Part shown: one piece after another, positions 32,593 to 41,770 of the stretch
How the letters are laid out: each line of letters opens with the position of its first letter
Position numbering within the stretch: the first letter of the stretch is position 1
Assembly (NCBI RefSeq): GCF_001279525.1
Contig: NZ_LGDY01000113.1
Span: 1 to 64,000 of the forward strand
Source: Nocardia sp. NRRL S-836
GTDB taxonomy: Bacteria; Actinomycetota; Actinomycetes; Mycobacteriales; Pseudonocardiaceae
Direction: 5' to 3'
DNA length: 64,000 nt
Made by a program: the position numbers and the translations under genes
Notes under the pieces: model-generated
Seen by the model: only the letters and a program-made list of their open reading frames with translations
Database searches by the model: none
What the model was told of the DNA's origin: nothing

Positions 32593-34028
32593 CAGGGGTG
32601 GTCCCCCAGCAGGCGGCGGAGGATCTTGCCGGACACGGACCTGGGAATCTCGTTCACGAACACAACCTGGCGCACCTTCTTGTACGGCGCCACCTCCGCC
32701 GCCACGAACGCCAGCAGCTCCTCCGCCGTGACGTCGCCTTGCGTGACGACGAACGCCTTCGGCACCTCGCCGTTGATCCGATCGGGCGTACCGACCACCG
32801 CGGCGTCGCTGACCCGCGGATGGCCGCGCAGCACGGCCTCCAGCTCGGCCGGCGCGACCTGGTAGCCGCGGTACTTGATCATCTCCTTGATCCGGTCGAC
32901 CACGTGGAACCGGCCGTTCACGACGCGCACGAGGTCACCGGTGCGCAGCCAGCCGTCGGCGAAGGCGGCGCGCGTGGCCTCCTCGTCGTCCACGTAGCCG
33001 TCCATGACCTGGGGGCCGCGGACGAGCATCTCCCCCGCTTCGCCCTCGGCGACGTCCTCGGTGGTGCCAGGACGGACGATCCTGGCCTCGGTGCCGGGAC
33101 TGAGCACGCCGACGCTCGCGGGGTCGGCGTCGAGGTCGTCGTCGAACGTCTGGTGCGTGCCGCCCGCCTCGGTCAGCCCGTAACCCTGGCGGATGGGCGC
33201 GTGCAGGACGCGTTCGGCGGCCCGGCGGACGTTCTCGTCGAGCGGAGCGGCCCCGCACAGCACGAGCCTGAGCGACGGCTGCTCCGGCGCGCCGGTCTCG
33301 GCCGCGATGGCGGCGGCGAGCGGCGGGACGAGGAACGCGCGGGTGACCCGGTGCTCACGGAGCCTGCGCAGGTAGGTCGCGGCGTCGCAGCGCGGTGACG
33401 TGACGATCGTGGCGCCGCCGAGCAGACCGGACTCGAGGATGATCGCGAAGCCGTAGACGTGGAAGAACGGCAGGTTCGCGGCGAGCACGTCGGTGTGGCC
33501 GATGCGCCAGCCTTGCCGCTGCTGCTCCAGGTTGGCCACGAGCGCCCGGTGGCGGTGCCGGACCGCCTTGGTGACACCGGTGGTGCCGCTGGAGAAGAGG
33601 ATGACGGCGGAATCGTCCGGCGATGTGACCGGCAGCTCGCCGTCATCGCTCACGGGGAGGTCGTCGAGGTCGAGCGTCCTGGTGACGTGCGCGAGCGCGT
33701 GGAGCCGGCGCGCTTCCCCGTCCGTGAGCACCGGGTTGAGCAACGCCGCCGTCGCACCGGCCGCCATGACGGCGTGCAGTGCGACGGCGTAGTGCGGCCG
33801 GTTCATGCTGCTGATGGCGACGACGTCACCGGGCCGGACACCGTCGGCGACGAGCCCTTTGGCCGTTCGCTCGACGGCGCCGGCCAGCTCGGCGTACGTC
33901 AGCCGCTCCGCGCTGACGGCGTCCACCAGCGCGACGCGCTCACCGTGCCGGCGGGCACCGGCGAGAACGTGCTCGTGCACCGTTGCGGCGGGGAAGTCCA
34001 CGGCAGGCAGGGGGCTGCGGTAGATCAC
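32592..34028 (-). CDS. Acyl/aryl-CoA ligase, 4-coumarate:CoA ligase-like
   Basis: The protein has 478 residues from GTG 34028, which has GGAG five bases upstream; a GTG six codons earlier lacks one. It is an ANL-superfamily adenylate-forming enzyme: ILFSSGTTGVTKAVRHRHRAL (P-loop A3), QGYGLTEAGGTHQTF (A5), DGWLRTGDLVRV (A7), VDRIKEMIKYRGYQVAPAELE (A8) and the catalytic Lys in RSVSGKILRRLLG (A10). Like plant and bacterial 4CLs it should activate a hydroxycinnamate or fatty acid with ATP and CoA. The lyase, hydroxylase and O-methyltransferase downstream point to coumarate, caffeate or ferulate. Confidence 0.87.
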   Translation of the reverse strand: MIYRSPLPAVDFPAATVHEHVLAGARRHGERVALVDAVSAERLTYAELAGAVERTAKGLVADGVRPGDVVAISSMNRPHYAVALHAVMAAGATAALLNPVLTDGEARRLHALAHVTRTLDLDDLPVSDDGELPVTSPDDSAVILFSSGTTGVTKAVRHRHRALVANLEQQRQGWRIGHTDVLAANLPFFHVYGFAIILESGLLGGATIVTSPRCDAATYLRRLREHRVTRAFLVPPLAAAIAAETGAPEQPSLRLVLCGAAPLDENVRRAAERVLHAPIRQGYGLTEAGGTHQTFDDDLDADPASVGVLSPGTEARIVRPGTTEDVAEGEAGEMLVRGPQVMDGYVDDEEATRAAFADGWLRTGDLVRVVNGRFHVVDRIKEMIKYRGYQVAPAELEAVLRGHPRVSDAAVVGTPDRINGEVPKAFVVTQGDVTAEELLAFVAAEVAPYKKVRQVVFVNEIPRSVSGKILRRLLGDHP

Positions 34029-34121
34029 TTCGGCTCCAGGCTCCACGCCACCGGGGACCAGGGGGCGTGCAGCGGAGGCTATCGGTTGTTCAGCACCGCT
34101 CGGGGGCCAGTCGGCACCCGC

Positions 34122-34934
34122 TCAGAGCGAGATGCCGCGTGCCGCCAGCCAGCCCACCGGGTTGATCTTCTCGGACCCGCCGACCCACACCTCGAAGTGC
34201 AGGTGCGGCCCGGTCGACTGACCGCGGTTGCCGATGGTCGCGATCTGCTGCCCGGCCCTGACCTTCGCGCCCTGGGCGACGTCGATCGTGTTGACGTGCC
34301 CGTAGACGGTGATGGTGCCGTCGTCGTGCTGCACCCGCACCCACAACCCGAACCCGCTGGCGGGCCCGGCCTCGACCACCGTGCCGTCCATGACGGACAC
34401 GATCGGCGTGCCGATGGCGTTGGCGATGTCGACACCGTTGTGGCTGGTACCCCACCGGGCACCGAAACCAGAGGTGAACGTCCCCTCCGCCGGCTTGACG
34501 GCCTTGGGCCGCTTCGCCTCTTCCTCAGCCGCCTTGCGGGCCGCCTCGCGGGCCGCCTCGACCTTGGCCGCCTCCTGCCGCTGCGCGTACGCGCCTTCCG
34601 CGGTCCTCAGCGCCTCACGAACGTGGTGCTGCACCTGGATCTGCTCGGCCTGCAACAGGTTCCGCGTCTCCACACCGGTGTCGACCGCGTGAACGGTCTT
34701 GAGCTCCGCGGGCCGCTGCTGGTGCGTCATCGCCGCGGCGAGCTCGGACGTCGCCGCAACGGGAACGATCCGGTCGACGGGCGTGACCGTGGTCATCGCC
34801 TGGGCGAAACCCGCACCGGCCAAAGCACCTGCGGCGACCACCGCCGCGACGGCCTTCTTGCGGTCCAGGTCCACTCTGCCGATCACGTCGACCAGCGGGC
34901 CCTTCGCTCGATGCCGTGCCAAACCTGCCTCCAT
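34122..34934 (-). CDS. M23 (LytM) zinc metallopeptidase, exported
   Basis: The protein has 270 residues. After a short basic N-terminus comes one hydrophobic segment (KKAVAAVVAAGALAGAGFAQA, about 26-46), then a long Ala/Glu/Lys coiled-coil linker (LRTAEGAYAQRQEAAKVEAAREAARKAAEEEAKR) and a C-terminal LytM domain: FGARWGTSHNGVDIANAIGTPI (His and Asp zinc ligands), GHVN and STGPHLHFEVW (catalytic HxH). The zinc ligands are intact, so it may cleave peptidoglycan cross-bridges. I see no clear Shine-Dalgarno sequence before ATG 34934. Confidence 0.87.
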   Translation of the reverse strand: MEAGLARHRAKGPLVDVIGRVDLDRKKAVAAVVAAGALAGAGFAQAMTTVTPVDRIVPVAATSELAAAMTHQQRPAELKTVHAVDTGVETRNLLQAEQIQVQHHVREALRTAEGAYAQRQEAAKVEAAREAARKAAEEEAKRPKAVKPAEGTFTSGFGARWGTSHNGVDIANAIGTPIVSVMDGTVVEAGPASGFGLWVRVQHDDGTITVYGHVNTIDVAQGAKVRAGQQIATIGNRGQSTGPHLHFEVWVGGSEKINPVGWLAARGISL

Positions 34935-35375
34935 GCACTCGGGGGAGTTCGAGCCGCGTTGGTCACGTCCGGCTTCGGGGGCCTTGACGTGGGCGGACTG
35001 GACCGTTTCGGGGGGAGATCCGTGTCCTGGCGGTTATCGAACCGTGACATGCGGCCGGAAACGTAACCTCGCGTCACCGGCTGGGGCAAGCGATGTGGGT
35101 GTTTGGGTGATGGAGCCCACTGGCGGTTACTTTGGGTAGTTGAGTGGTGGTGTGGGCTGGTAACGGCCTTTAGACCAATGCCCGTTTTCAGTGTTTGTAC
35201 TGGTCAGTCGCTTTATCGAGAAAGGTCGACCGGTGGGTTTGGTCGGCTTTGAGGCGGGGTGCGCGGCTGCTCGGCTTGGTGCCGGGGCTGGGGCCGTCCG
35301 TTCGTCTGTCGCCTTGGGTGCGTGGTTGATCAGGCAGGGACGACGTTCGGGGTTCATCGCCGCTTCGCGACGATC

Positions 35376-35499
35376 GCGATTGGGGCTTGACTTCGAGCCT
35401 CTTGCGGGGCGATGAGTCGGCCTTAAAAGGCCGGGCATAAGGAGCCCGGCCGATCCCTGCCAGGGTATCGCCCCGCCCTCAAAGTCAAGCCCCAATCGC
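35376..35499. repeat. Large nested inverted repeat (REP/MITE-like or structured RNA)
   Basis: The outer arms GCGATTGGGGCTTGACTT (35376-35393) and its exact complement (35482-35499) are 18-bp perfect matches. Next come GCGGGGCGAT (35404-35413) and ATCGCCCCGC (35467-35476), also perfect. Inside are GGCCTTAAAAGGCC and GCCGGGC...GCCCGGC hairpins. The whole can fold into one long branched stem. Confidence 0.75.
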
Positions 35500-36180
35500 A
35501 GGTCAAGGGGGTTGTCACCGCTACCCGTCGATTGAGGTGGGGACGTCTCGCTTCGCTCGATTAGGGCTTGCCTGCCTGGCGTTGGGGCCTTGCGGGCTCG
35601 CCTTCGGCTTCGCGTCAGATCCGACGGGTTGCGCTCGCCCGCGCCAGTCCCCGAGGACTGCTCGCGGTCCGGCTCCGCCGAGCCCGACCTCGCCCAGCTG
35701 GGCCGCGCCCGGCCCAACTGCGCCGAGCCTCATGCAGCCGAGCCCCACGCCGTCCGGCATCCGGCGTCGCCACGCCGAGCCCGCCGCAAGGCGCGGCCGA
35801 CTCCAACGCACCCGCCACGAGGCCTGACTACCGTCGCCGGGACGGGTGCGCGTCCCGGCGACGCCCGCCTCTCCGAGGCCAGCAGCTTGCCCGCGCCCCG
35901 GTACGACGCTCGCCGACCGCCGCCCTGGCGGGCGCGCAGTCCGCACCCACGCGCCACCGGCCCGTTCGACTTCCTCCGCCCACCACCGGGCCCGCCCACC
36001 GATGACCCCGGCGAAGCGCGCCCCAACCCCCGCCACCACCTCCAGCCGACAGCCGTGCACCCGCCACCGCGCACCTCACCGCCACCCCAGCGGTGTGCAC
36101 GGACCCATCGCCAACCCGGCGGCCCCCGTCCACCCGCCACAGCGCCCACCAACCGCCGCCCCGGCGGGTGCGCGGCCCGT

Positions 36181-36264
36181 GACGAGCGCCGCAAGGCACG
36201 GCGTGGACGCCGCGAAGCGCGGGATGAGCGCCGCAAGGCACGGCGTGGGCGCCGCACGGCGCGG
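36181..36264. repeat. 42-bp tandem repeat, two copies plus a degenerate partial
   Basis: Two successive 42-bp units begin GACGAGCGCCGCAAGGCACG and GATGAGCGCCGCAAGGCACG and end in GCGCGG. A decayed half unit (CCGCGAAGCGCGGGATGGGC) follows. It is rich in GCCGC/GCGAAGCGC words that can form small hairpins. Confidence 0.6.
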
Positions 36265-36371
36265 CGTGGGCCCCGCGAAGCGCGGGATGGGCGGTGCGTC
36301 AGCGGGAAAAGCAAAGGGCCGCCGGACGCGTGAGCGTCTGGCGGCCCGGAGCTAGCGGCGAAGCGGAACGG

Positions 36372-38492
36372 TTACCTGTAGCGCGGCGCTGCGGGTGGGA
36401 GGGGGACGGTGGGCAGGCCCTCGTGGATCACCTTCATGGCGTTGAACCACGTCGGGGCGGCTACCTGGCCGCCGTAGACGCCCTGGGAGGAGCCTGGGCA
36501 GAAGCGGATCGGGTTGGCGCAGATCACCTCGGGGCGGTTGCCGTCGGCGTAGGTCATGACGGCGCCCGCGTACTGCGGGGTGGCGGCCATGAAGGCGACG
36601 GACTTGTGCTCTTCGGTGGTGCCGGTCTTGCCGATCGTGGGGCGGGTCCAGCCGGTGGCGCGGGCCGCGTCGGCTGCGGTGCCGGAGCCGACGGTGTCGT
36701 GGGAGAGGCCCTGGGCCAGGGAGTTGGCGAGGTCCGGGGCCACGGCCTGCTCGCAGGGCTTTTCCTTCAACGGCATCGGCTGGCCGTGGCGGTCGAGGAC
36801 CTGTTCCACCGGGCTCGGGGGGCACCAGGTGCCGTTCGAGACGATCGTGGCCGCCACGTTGGCCAGTTCCAGGACGCTCGTCGCGCCGGGGCCGAGGGTG
36901 TAGGAGCCCGCGTTGTTCTGCTTGGTCCAGTCGCCCTGGGAGGGGCCGTTCGAGCCGTCGGAGTTCAGGGGCTCGGCGCCGCGGTTGTGGGTCGCGAGGG
37001 TTTCGCGCATGCCGAGGCGGTAGCCCATGTCGACGACCTCGTTCAGGCCGGTCTTCTCCTCCAGGATCACGAAGCCGGTGTTCGGGGAGGTCGCCAGCGC
37101 CTGGGTCAGCGACATCTTCTCCGCGTAGCCGGAGCCCGCGTTCTCGACCTTCCACGGCGAACCGCCGTTGGGGTAGACGCGCGAGTAGTGGACCTTGGGG
37201 ACCGGGATCTCGCGGTCGATGCCGGTGACGCCCTTCTCCAGGGCGGCGGCGGCGGTGAAGACCTTGTTCACCGAGCCGGGGCCGAACGGGAGCACCTCGG
37301 CGGGCACGGGGCGGGCGACCTGGCCCAGGTCGGCGCTGTTGCCGTAGTCGCGGGAGGCGACCAGGGCGCGGACGCGGTGCTTGTCCTTGCCGGGCTCGAC
37401 GACGGACATGACGTTCGCGATGCCGTTCTGCATCTTCGGCACCTGCTGCTCGGCGGACTGCTTGGCCGCCTTCGTGGCCTTCGGGTCCATCGTGGTCTTG
37501 ATGGTGAGGCCGCCGCGCTGCAGCTGCGCCTTCGTGATGCCCGCGTCCTGCAGGTAGTCGAGCAGGTAGGAGCAGAAGAAGCCGTAGATCGGGCCGTCAC
37601 CGGCGCCGACGCAGCCCTTCGGCAGGATCTGCAGGTCGTCGGTCACGCCCAGCGGCTCGGCCTTGTACTCGTCGGCCTTCTTCTTCGCCTCGGTCTCGTC
37701 GCTGCCGAACGCGCCGTTCTCCCGCATCTTGTCGATGACGGTGTTGCGGCGTTCGAGCGCCTTCTCCGGGTTCGCACCGGGGTTCAGCGACGACGGGCGG
37801 TTCGCGATCGCGGCGAGCAGCGCCGCCTGCGGGACGGTCAGCTTGTCGGCGGTCGTCTTGAAGTACGCCTTGGCGGCCGCGCCGACGCCGTAGGTCTGGT
37901 TGCCCAGCGGCACGATGTTCAGGTAGCCGGCGAGGATCTCGTCCTTCGTCATCTGCTGTTCGAGCTGCAACGCCACGCGGGCCTCGCGCAGCTTGCGGCC
38001 GACGGTGGCCTCGGTGGCCTTCTCCCAGGCCTGCTGCTCGTTGTCGGCGCCGAGCACGAACGCCATGTAGTTCTTGACGTACTGCTGCGTGAGCGTCGAC
38101 GCGCCCTGCGTCGCACCACCGTCCACACCGGCCTTGGCGGCGGCGCGGGCGATGCCCTGCCAGTCGACGCCGCGGTGGTCGTAGAACCGCTTGTCCTCGA
38201 TCGCGAGGATCGCGGCCTTCATGGTGTCGGCGATCTGACCCGACTCCAGCGGCACCCGGTACTGGTCGTACAGGTAGGCGATCGGCTCGCCGTTCATGTC
38301 GGTGATCGTCGTGACGAGCGGCAGCTCCCCCTTGGCGAGGTCACCCGACGTCTGGTCGACCTGGTCGGCGGCGCGGTTCGACGCGAGCCCCAGCCCTCCC
38401 ACGAACGGGAACACCATCGCTGCCAGGAGCACGCCCGCCGTCAGGCACAACCCCATCAACTTACCCAAGCCTGACGCGCGTGCGGCGAACAA
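36372..38492 (-). CDS. Bifunctional class A penicillin-binding protein
   Basis: The protein has 706 residues from TTG 38492, supported by AAGGAG seven bases before. An N-terminal membrane anchor (LCLTAGVLLAAMVFPFVGGLGLA) is followed by a GT51 glycosyltransferase domain (AILAIEDKRFYDHRGVDW, GASTLTQQYVKN, KLREARVALQLE) and a transpeptidase domain with SxxK in PGSVNKVFTAAA, SxN in SPNTGF and KTG in IGKTGTTEEHK. It polymerises and cross-links peptidoglycan at the outer membrane face. The catalytic serine motif is SVNK rather than the commoner STFK. Architecture matches actinobacterial PonA. Confidence 0.92.
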   Translation of the reverse strand: MFAARASGLGKLMGLCLTAGVLLAAMVFPFVGGLGLASNRAADQVDQTSGDLAKGELPLVTTITDMNGEPIAYLYDQYRVPLESGQIADTMKAAILAIEDKRFYDHRGVDWQGIARAAAKAGVDGGATQGASTLTQQYVKNYMAFVLGADNEQQAWEKATEATVGRKLREARVALQLEQQMTKDEILAGYLNIVPLGNQTYGVGAAAKAYFKTTADKLTVPQAALLAAIANRPSSLNPGANPEKALERRNTVIDKMRENGAFGSDETEAKKKADEYKAEPLGVTDDLQILPKGCVGAGDGPIYGFFCSYLLDYLQDAGITKAQLQRGGLTIKTTMDPKATKAAKQSAEQQVPKMQNGIANVMSVVEPGKDKHRVRALVASRDYGNSADLGQVARPVPAEVLPFGPGSVNKVFTAAAALEKGVTGIDREIPVPKVHYSRVYPNGGSPWKVENAGSGYAEKMSLTQALATSPNTGFVILEEKTGLNEVVDMGYRLGMRETLATHNRGAEPLNSDGSNGPSQGDWTKQNNAGSYTLGPGATSVLELANVAATIVSNGTWCPPSPVEQVLDRHGQPMPLKEKPCEQAVAPDLANSLAQGLSHDTVGSGTAADAARATGWTRPTIGKTGTTEEHKSVAFMAATPQYAGAVMTYADGNRPEVICANPIRFCPGSSQGVYGGQVAAPTWFNAMKVIHEGLPTVPLPPAAPRYR

Positions 38493-38590
38493 ACCCGCAA
38501 CTCCTTCCGAACCCGAACCCCAGAGATCTCTACCTTGTAAGTCGCGCGGGAGACCGGTGAGGTTGCGTCCGCTGATCGACTGATTTCAAC

Positions 38591-39619
38591 CTACCGGAGC
38601 AACCGCAGACCGATCGTCGGGCTGGCACGCCGGACCTCCACGCCCGAGTGGTCGGGCAGCAGGTCGTCGAGGAACCCGTAGCGCGAGAGCTCTTCGTCCG
38701 GCCGCCGGCTCACCGTCCGCCACCAGACCGCGATGTCTCCCCAGCCCGGTGACGACAGCGAGCCGCCGAAGTGCTGCACCGACAACGCGGCACACAGGTT
38801 CGCGAACCGGACGCGGTGCTCCAGCGGCCACCCCGCGAGTGTGCCCATCACGAACCCCGCCCCAAACACGTCTCCGGCACCGGTCGCGTCCAGCGGTGCC
38901 ACGTTGAGCCCCGGCACGTCCACGACCTCGCCGGTCGCGCTGTCCACGGCGACCGCGCCACCGCCCCCGCGTGTGACGACAACCACGGGCACGTGTTCGG
39001 CCAACCGGCGTGCCGCGGCCTCCGGCGTGTCGGTGCGCGTGTACCCCTGCGCCTCCACGTGATTCGGCAGGAACACGTCATATCCGTCAAGGCGGCGCAA
39101 CAGCTCCGGCGACCACGCCCCGGTGCGGTCCCAGCCGATGTCGGCGAACAGCTTCGCGCCGTTCTCCTTCGCCGTGCGCACCCATTGCTCGTCTTCCGCC
39201 TGTATGTGCACAAAACACGCTTTTGCCGACGGTGGCGGCGAAAACAGGTCGTCCGCACCGACGGGCGCTTTGTGCCCGTGCGTCACCATCGACCGGTCGT
39301 GCTCCATCGCCATCGACACCGTCACGGGCGAGTGCCACCCGTAGAACCGGCGGCAGTAGGAGAGGTCGACGCCCTCCTGGTCCGCCAGCACGTCCCAGCA
39401 GAAGTCGCCGTACGCGTCCTCGCCGAACGCCGCGGCGAGCGCCGTCCTCAGCTCCAGCCTGCGCAACGCGACGGCCAGGTTCGCGATCCCGCCGGGGCAC
39501 GAGCCGAGCCCGTCGGCCCACACCTCGGTGCCCGCCGCCGGCGGGCGGGGCAGGCCGGTGAAGATGATGTCGAGGAAGACCGTCCCGGTGAGGAGCACGT
39601 CGAAGTCGGGTTCCGCCAT
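38591..39619 (-). CDS. PfkB-family carbohydrate/nucleoside kinase
   Basis: This 342-residue ribokinase-fold protein starts at ATG 39619. It has the N-terminal PfkB signature GSCPGGIANLAVALRRLELRTALAAAFGEDAYG (about 39-71) and the C-terminal signature with catalytic base in APLDATGAGDVFGAGFVMGTLAG (DATGAGD near 256-262). It phosphorylates a sugar or nucleoside with ATP; WHSPVTVSMAMEHDRSMVTHGHKA near 105-125 lines the substrate site. The substrate is not deducible. It is divergent from the MFS exporter. Confidence 0.85.
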   Translation of the reverse strand: MAEPDFDVLLTGTVFLDIIFTGLPRPPAAGTEVWADGLGSCPGGIANLAVALRRLELRTALAAAFGEDAYGDFCWDVLADQEGVDLSYCRRFYGWHSPVTVSMAMEHDRSMVTHGHKAPVGADDLFSPPPSAKACFVHIQAEDEQWVRTAKENGAKLFADIGWDRTGAWSPELLRRLDGYDVFLPNHVEAQGYTRTDTPEAAARRLAEHVPVVVVTRGGGGAVAVDSATGEVVDVPGLNVAPLDATGAGDVFGAGFVMGTLAGWPLEHRVRFANLCAALSVQHFGGSLSSPGWGDIAVWWRTVSRRPDEELSRYGFLDDLLPDHSGVEVRRASPTIGLRLLR

Positions 39620-39671
39620 GCGGGCAACTCTGCCACCCGGCACCGACAGTTTTGCGCTAGGAACGTCCCCC

Positions 39672-40910
39672 ATGGGGGTTCCGCTGAGGAAAAACGTCCA
39701 GTTCCAGCTGCTGTGGGTCGGCGGCGCCGTCTCGCAGCTGGGCACGCAGCTCACCACGTACGCGTTCCCGTTGCTGATCTTCGCGGTCACCGGGTCGTAC
39801 TTCTGGGCCGGCGTGGTCACCGGTGCGCGCGCGGCCGCGCTGCTGCTCGCGCAGCTGCCCGCCGGGGTGTGGGTGGACCGCTGGGACCGCGGCCGCGTCC
39901 TGTTGTTCAGCCAGGCCGCGCAGGCGGTCGCGCTCGCGGTGATGGCGGTCAACGTGGTCTCCGGCCACAACGACGTCGCGGTGTTCGTCGCGATGGCCGC
40001 CGTCGAGGGCGCGGGCACGGCGTTCGCCGGTCCGGCCAGGACCACCGCGATCAAGGCCGTCGTCCCCGCGGGGCAGCTGCCGGTCGCGTTCGCGCAGGAG
40101 GAGGCCCGCGGTCACGCCGCACGGCTGGCCGGTCCGCCGCTGGGCGCGCTGCTCTACGGCCTGGGCCGCTCGGTCCCGTTCGTCGCGGACGCGGTGACCT
40201 ACCTCGTCGCCGCGGTGTGCGCCGCGTTCGCCCGAATCCCGGCACGCACCGGGCAAAGCCCCCGTCAGCGGATGCACGAGGACATGAAGGAGGCGTGGCT
40301 GTGGCTGTGGCACCAGCGCGGTCTGCGCAACGTCGTCGGGGTCTTCCTCGTGCTCAACCTGCTCGGCGGCGGCGCGATGCTGCCGACCGTGGCGCTGGTC
40401 AAGGAACGCGGCGGCAGTGACGCGCTGGTCGGCCTGGTGCTCGCGGGCATGGGCATCGGCGGCGTGCTCGGCTCGCTGGTCGCGCCGAGGGTCACCGTCA
40501 CGCCCGGCCGGCTGCTCGTCGCGGTGACCGCGTTGTTCGGCCTGTCGGACCTGGCCATGACGCTCCCCTTCGGCGCGTGGTGGCCCGTCGTGCCGTTGAC
40601 GGTCTTCGCACTCGGCACGCCGTTGATCAACGTGTCGGTCGGCGCGCTCATCACCGCGTTGGTGCCGGAGCACCTGATGGGCCGCATGGACGCCGTGACG
40701 ACGACGGCCGCACGGGTGTTCACGCCGGTCGCGCCGGTGCTCGGCGCGTTCGCGGCCGATGCCGTGGGCGGCGCGGTGGCGCTGCTGGTGTTCGGGTCGT
40801 TGCTGCTGGTCACCGCCGTGGTGGCGGGGCTGGCCGACCTGCGCACGGAACCGGCCTCCGCTGAACGGGACAACGCCGCGCAGCAGGACGACCGGCACCC
40901 GGCCGGCTGA
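39672..40910 (+). CDS. MFS transporter (EntS/drug-exporter-like)
   Basis: This 412-residue protein starts at ATG 39672 and has about 12 transmembrane helices in two halves. FQLLWVGGAVSQLGTQLTTYAFPLLIFAVTGSYFWAGVVTGARAAALLLAQLPAGVWVDRWDRGRVLL carries the MFS motif A (GVWVDRWDRGR, residues 60-71). ARTTAIKAVVPAGQLPVAFAQEEARGHAARLAGPPLGALLYG is typical of the enterobactin-exporter/macrolide-efflux group. It probably exports a small molecule by proton antiport. A GC-rich hairpin overlaps its stop. Confidence 0.85.
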   Translation: MGVPLRKNVQFQLLWVGGAVSQLGTQLTTYAFPLLIFAVTGSYFWAGVVTGARAAALLLAQLPAGVWVDRWDRGRVLLFSQAAQAVALAVMAVNVVSGHNDVAVFVAMAAVEGAGTAFAGPARTTAIKAVVPAGQLPVAFAQEEARGHAARLAGPPLGALLYGLGRSVPFVADAVTYLVAAVCAAFARIPARTGQSPRQRMHEDMKEAWLWLWHQRGLRNVVGVFLVLNLLGGGAMLPTVALVKERGGSDALVGLVLAGMGIGGVLGSLVAPRVTVTPGRLLVAVTALFGLSDLAMTLPFGAWWPVVPLTVFALGTPLINVSVGALITALVPEHLMGRMDAVTTTAARVFTPVAPVLGAFAADAVGGAVALLVFGSLLLVTAVVAGLADLRTEPASAERDNAAQQDDRHPAG

Positions 40911-40936
40911 GGCCGGGCACCCGGCGGTCGTGGCCG

Positions 40937-41623
40937 TTACTGCTCCTCGGCGATCATCTCCCGCATCCGGGTGAGCGCGCGGTGCTGGGCCACCCGGACC
41001 GCGCCCGGCGTCGACTCGACCGCCAGCGCGACCTCCTCGGCGGACAGGCCGACGGCCACCCGCAGCACGAGGATCTCGCGCTGGCGCGGCGGCAGCCTGT
41101 GCAGCAGCCGGGCCACCTGGGCCATCAGCTCGCCGTTGACGGCGTGCTGTTCGGGTCCGGCCTCGTCGGACGCGCAGTCGGGCAGCTCCGGCACGACCTC
41201 CGCGCGGTTGCGCACGGCGCGGCGGCGGGCGTCCGCGACCTTGTGGGCGGCGATGCCGTAGACGAACGCGAGGAACGACCCCGGCTCGTACCGGTACTTC
41301 GAGAGGGCACCGAGGACGGCCACGCAGACCTCCTGCGCGATGTCCTCCGCCGAGACGAGGGTGCGTTCGCGGCCGCCGACGCGGGCCCGGCAGTAGCGCA
41401 GGACCAGCGGCTGGATGCGGCCGAGCAGGTGCTCGACCGCCCGTCTGTCGCCCTCCAGCGCGGCGTCGACGAGGTCCGTGAACTCGGCTTCGGCGAGCCA
41501 CTGGTTGGAGACCGGTTCCTGGCGCGCCCTGCGGCGCACGGGCACCACCGGCGGGTTCCAGACCTCTTCCTCGGAGAGGACGCCGACTCCGCCACCGGAC
41601 CGCACGGCTGTGGGCTGGACCAT
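40937..41623 (-). CDS. ECF sigma factor of the ShbA/SigD type
   Basis: This 228-residue sigma-70-family protein starts at ATG 41623 after GGAGGAGGT. Region 2 reads LVLRYCRARVGGRERTLVSAEDIAQEVCVAVLGALSKYRYEPGSFLAFVYGIAAHKVADARRR (about residues 70-135). Region 4 is LPPRQREILVLRVAVGLSAEEVALAVESTPGAVRVAQHRALTRMRE near the C-terminus. This matches Streptomyces ShbA and mycobacterial SigD; ShbA drives the principal sigma gene hrdB. No anti-sigma gene is adjacent. It has its own upstream region of about 150 bp separate from the lipid operon. Confidence 0.85.
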   Translation of the reverse strand: MVQPTAVRSGGGVGVLSEEEVWNPPVVPVRRRARQEPVSNQWLAEAEFTDLVDAALEGDRRAVEHLLGRIQPLVLRYCRARVGGRERTLVSAEDIAQEVCVAVLGALSKYRYEPGSFLAFVYGIAAHKVADARRRAVRNRAEVVPELPDCASDEAGPEQHAVNGELMAQVARLLHRLPPRQREILVLRVAVGLSAEEVALAVESTPGAVRVAQHRALTRMREMIAEEQ

Positions 41624-41770
41624 CCCGGCGACCTCCTCCACTACAGCGACACTTGGGGGCTTCACTGAAGAAGAGAACGCAGCGAGCCGTTTGATACCGC
41701 CTGCGTCCAAGAGGACCACGAAGTCCGCTCAGGTGGGGCAAGCAGCACCCCTTTGGGGTAGAACGTGGTC

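Larger units (their letters stand above)
34935..36371. other. 1.4-kb gene-free, repeat-rich region
   Basis: No convincing gene is present between the M23 peptidase and the PBP. Frames are open on both strands only because of extreme G+C, and they translate to Arg/Pro/Ala low complexity. The stretch contains a 124-nt complex inverted repeat (35376-35499) and a 42-bp tandem repeat (36181-36264) and otherwise nothing I can name. Confidence 0.6.

Noticed and set aside
34935..35100. ydaO (c-di-AMP) riboswitch upstream of the M23 peptidase
   Set aside because: Cell-wall hydrolase genes in actinomycetes often carry one, but I could not match the conserved ydaO core here by eye. An Rfam search would settle it.
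35590..36333. Possible 247-residue protein on the plus strand
   Set aside because: Low-complexity Pro/Arg composition, no ribosome-binding site, no family resemblance and a tandem repeat inside; best explained by G+C bias.
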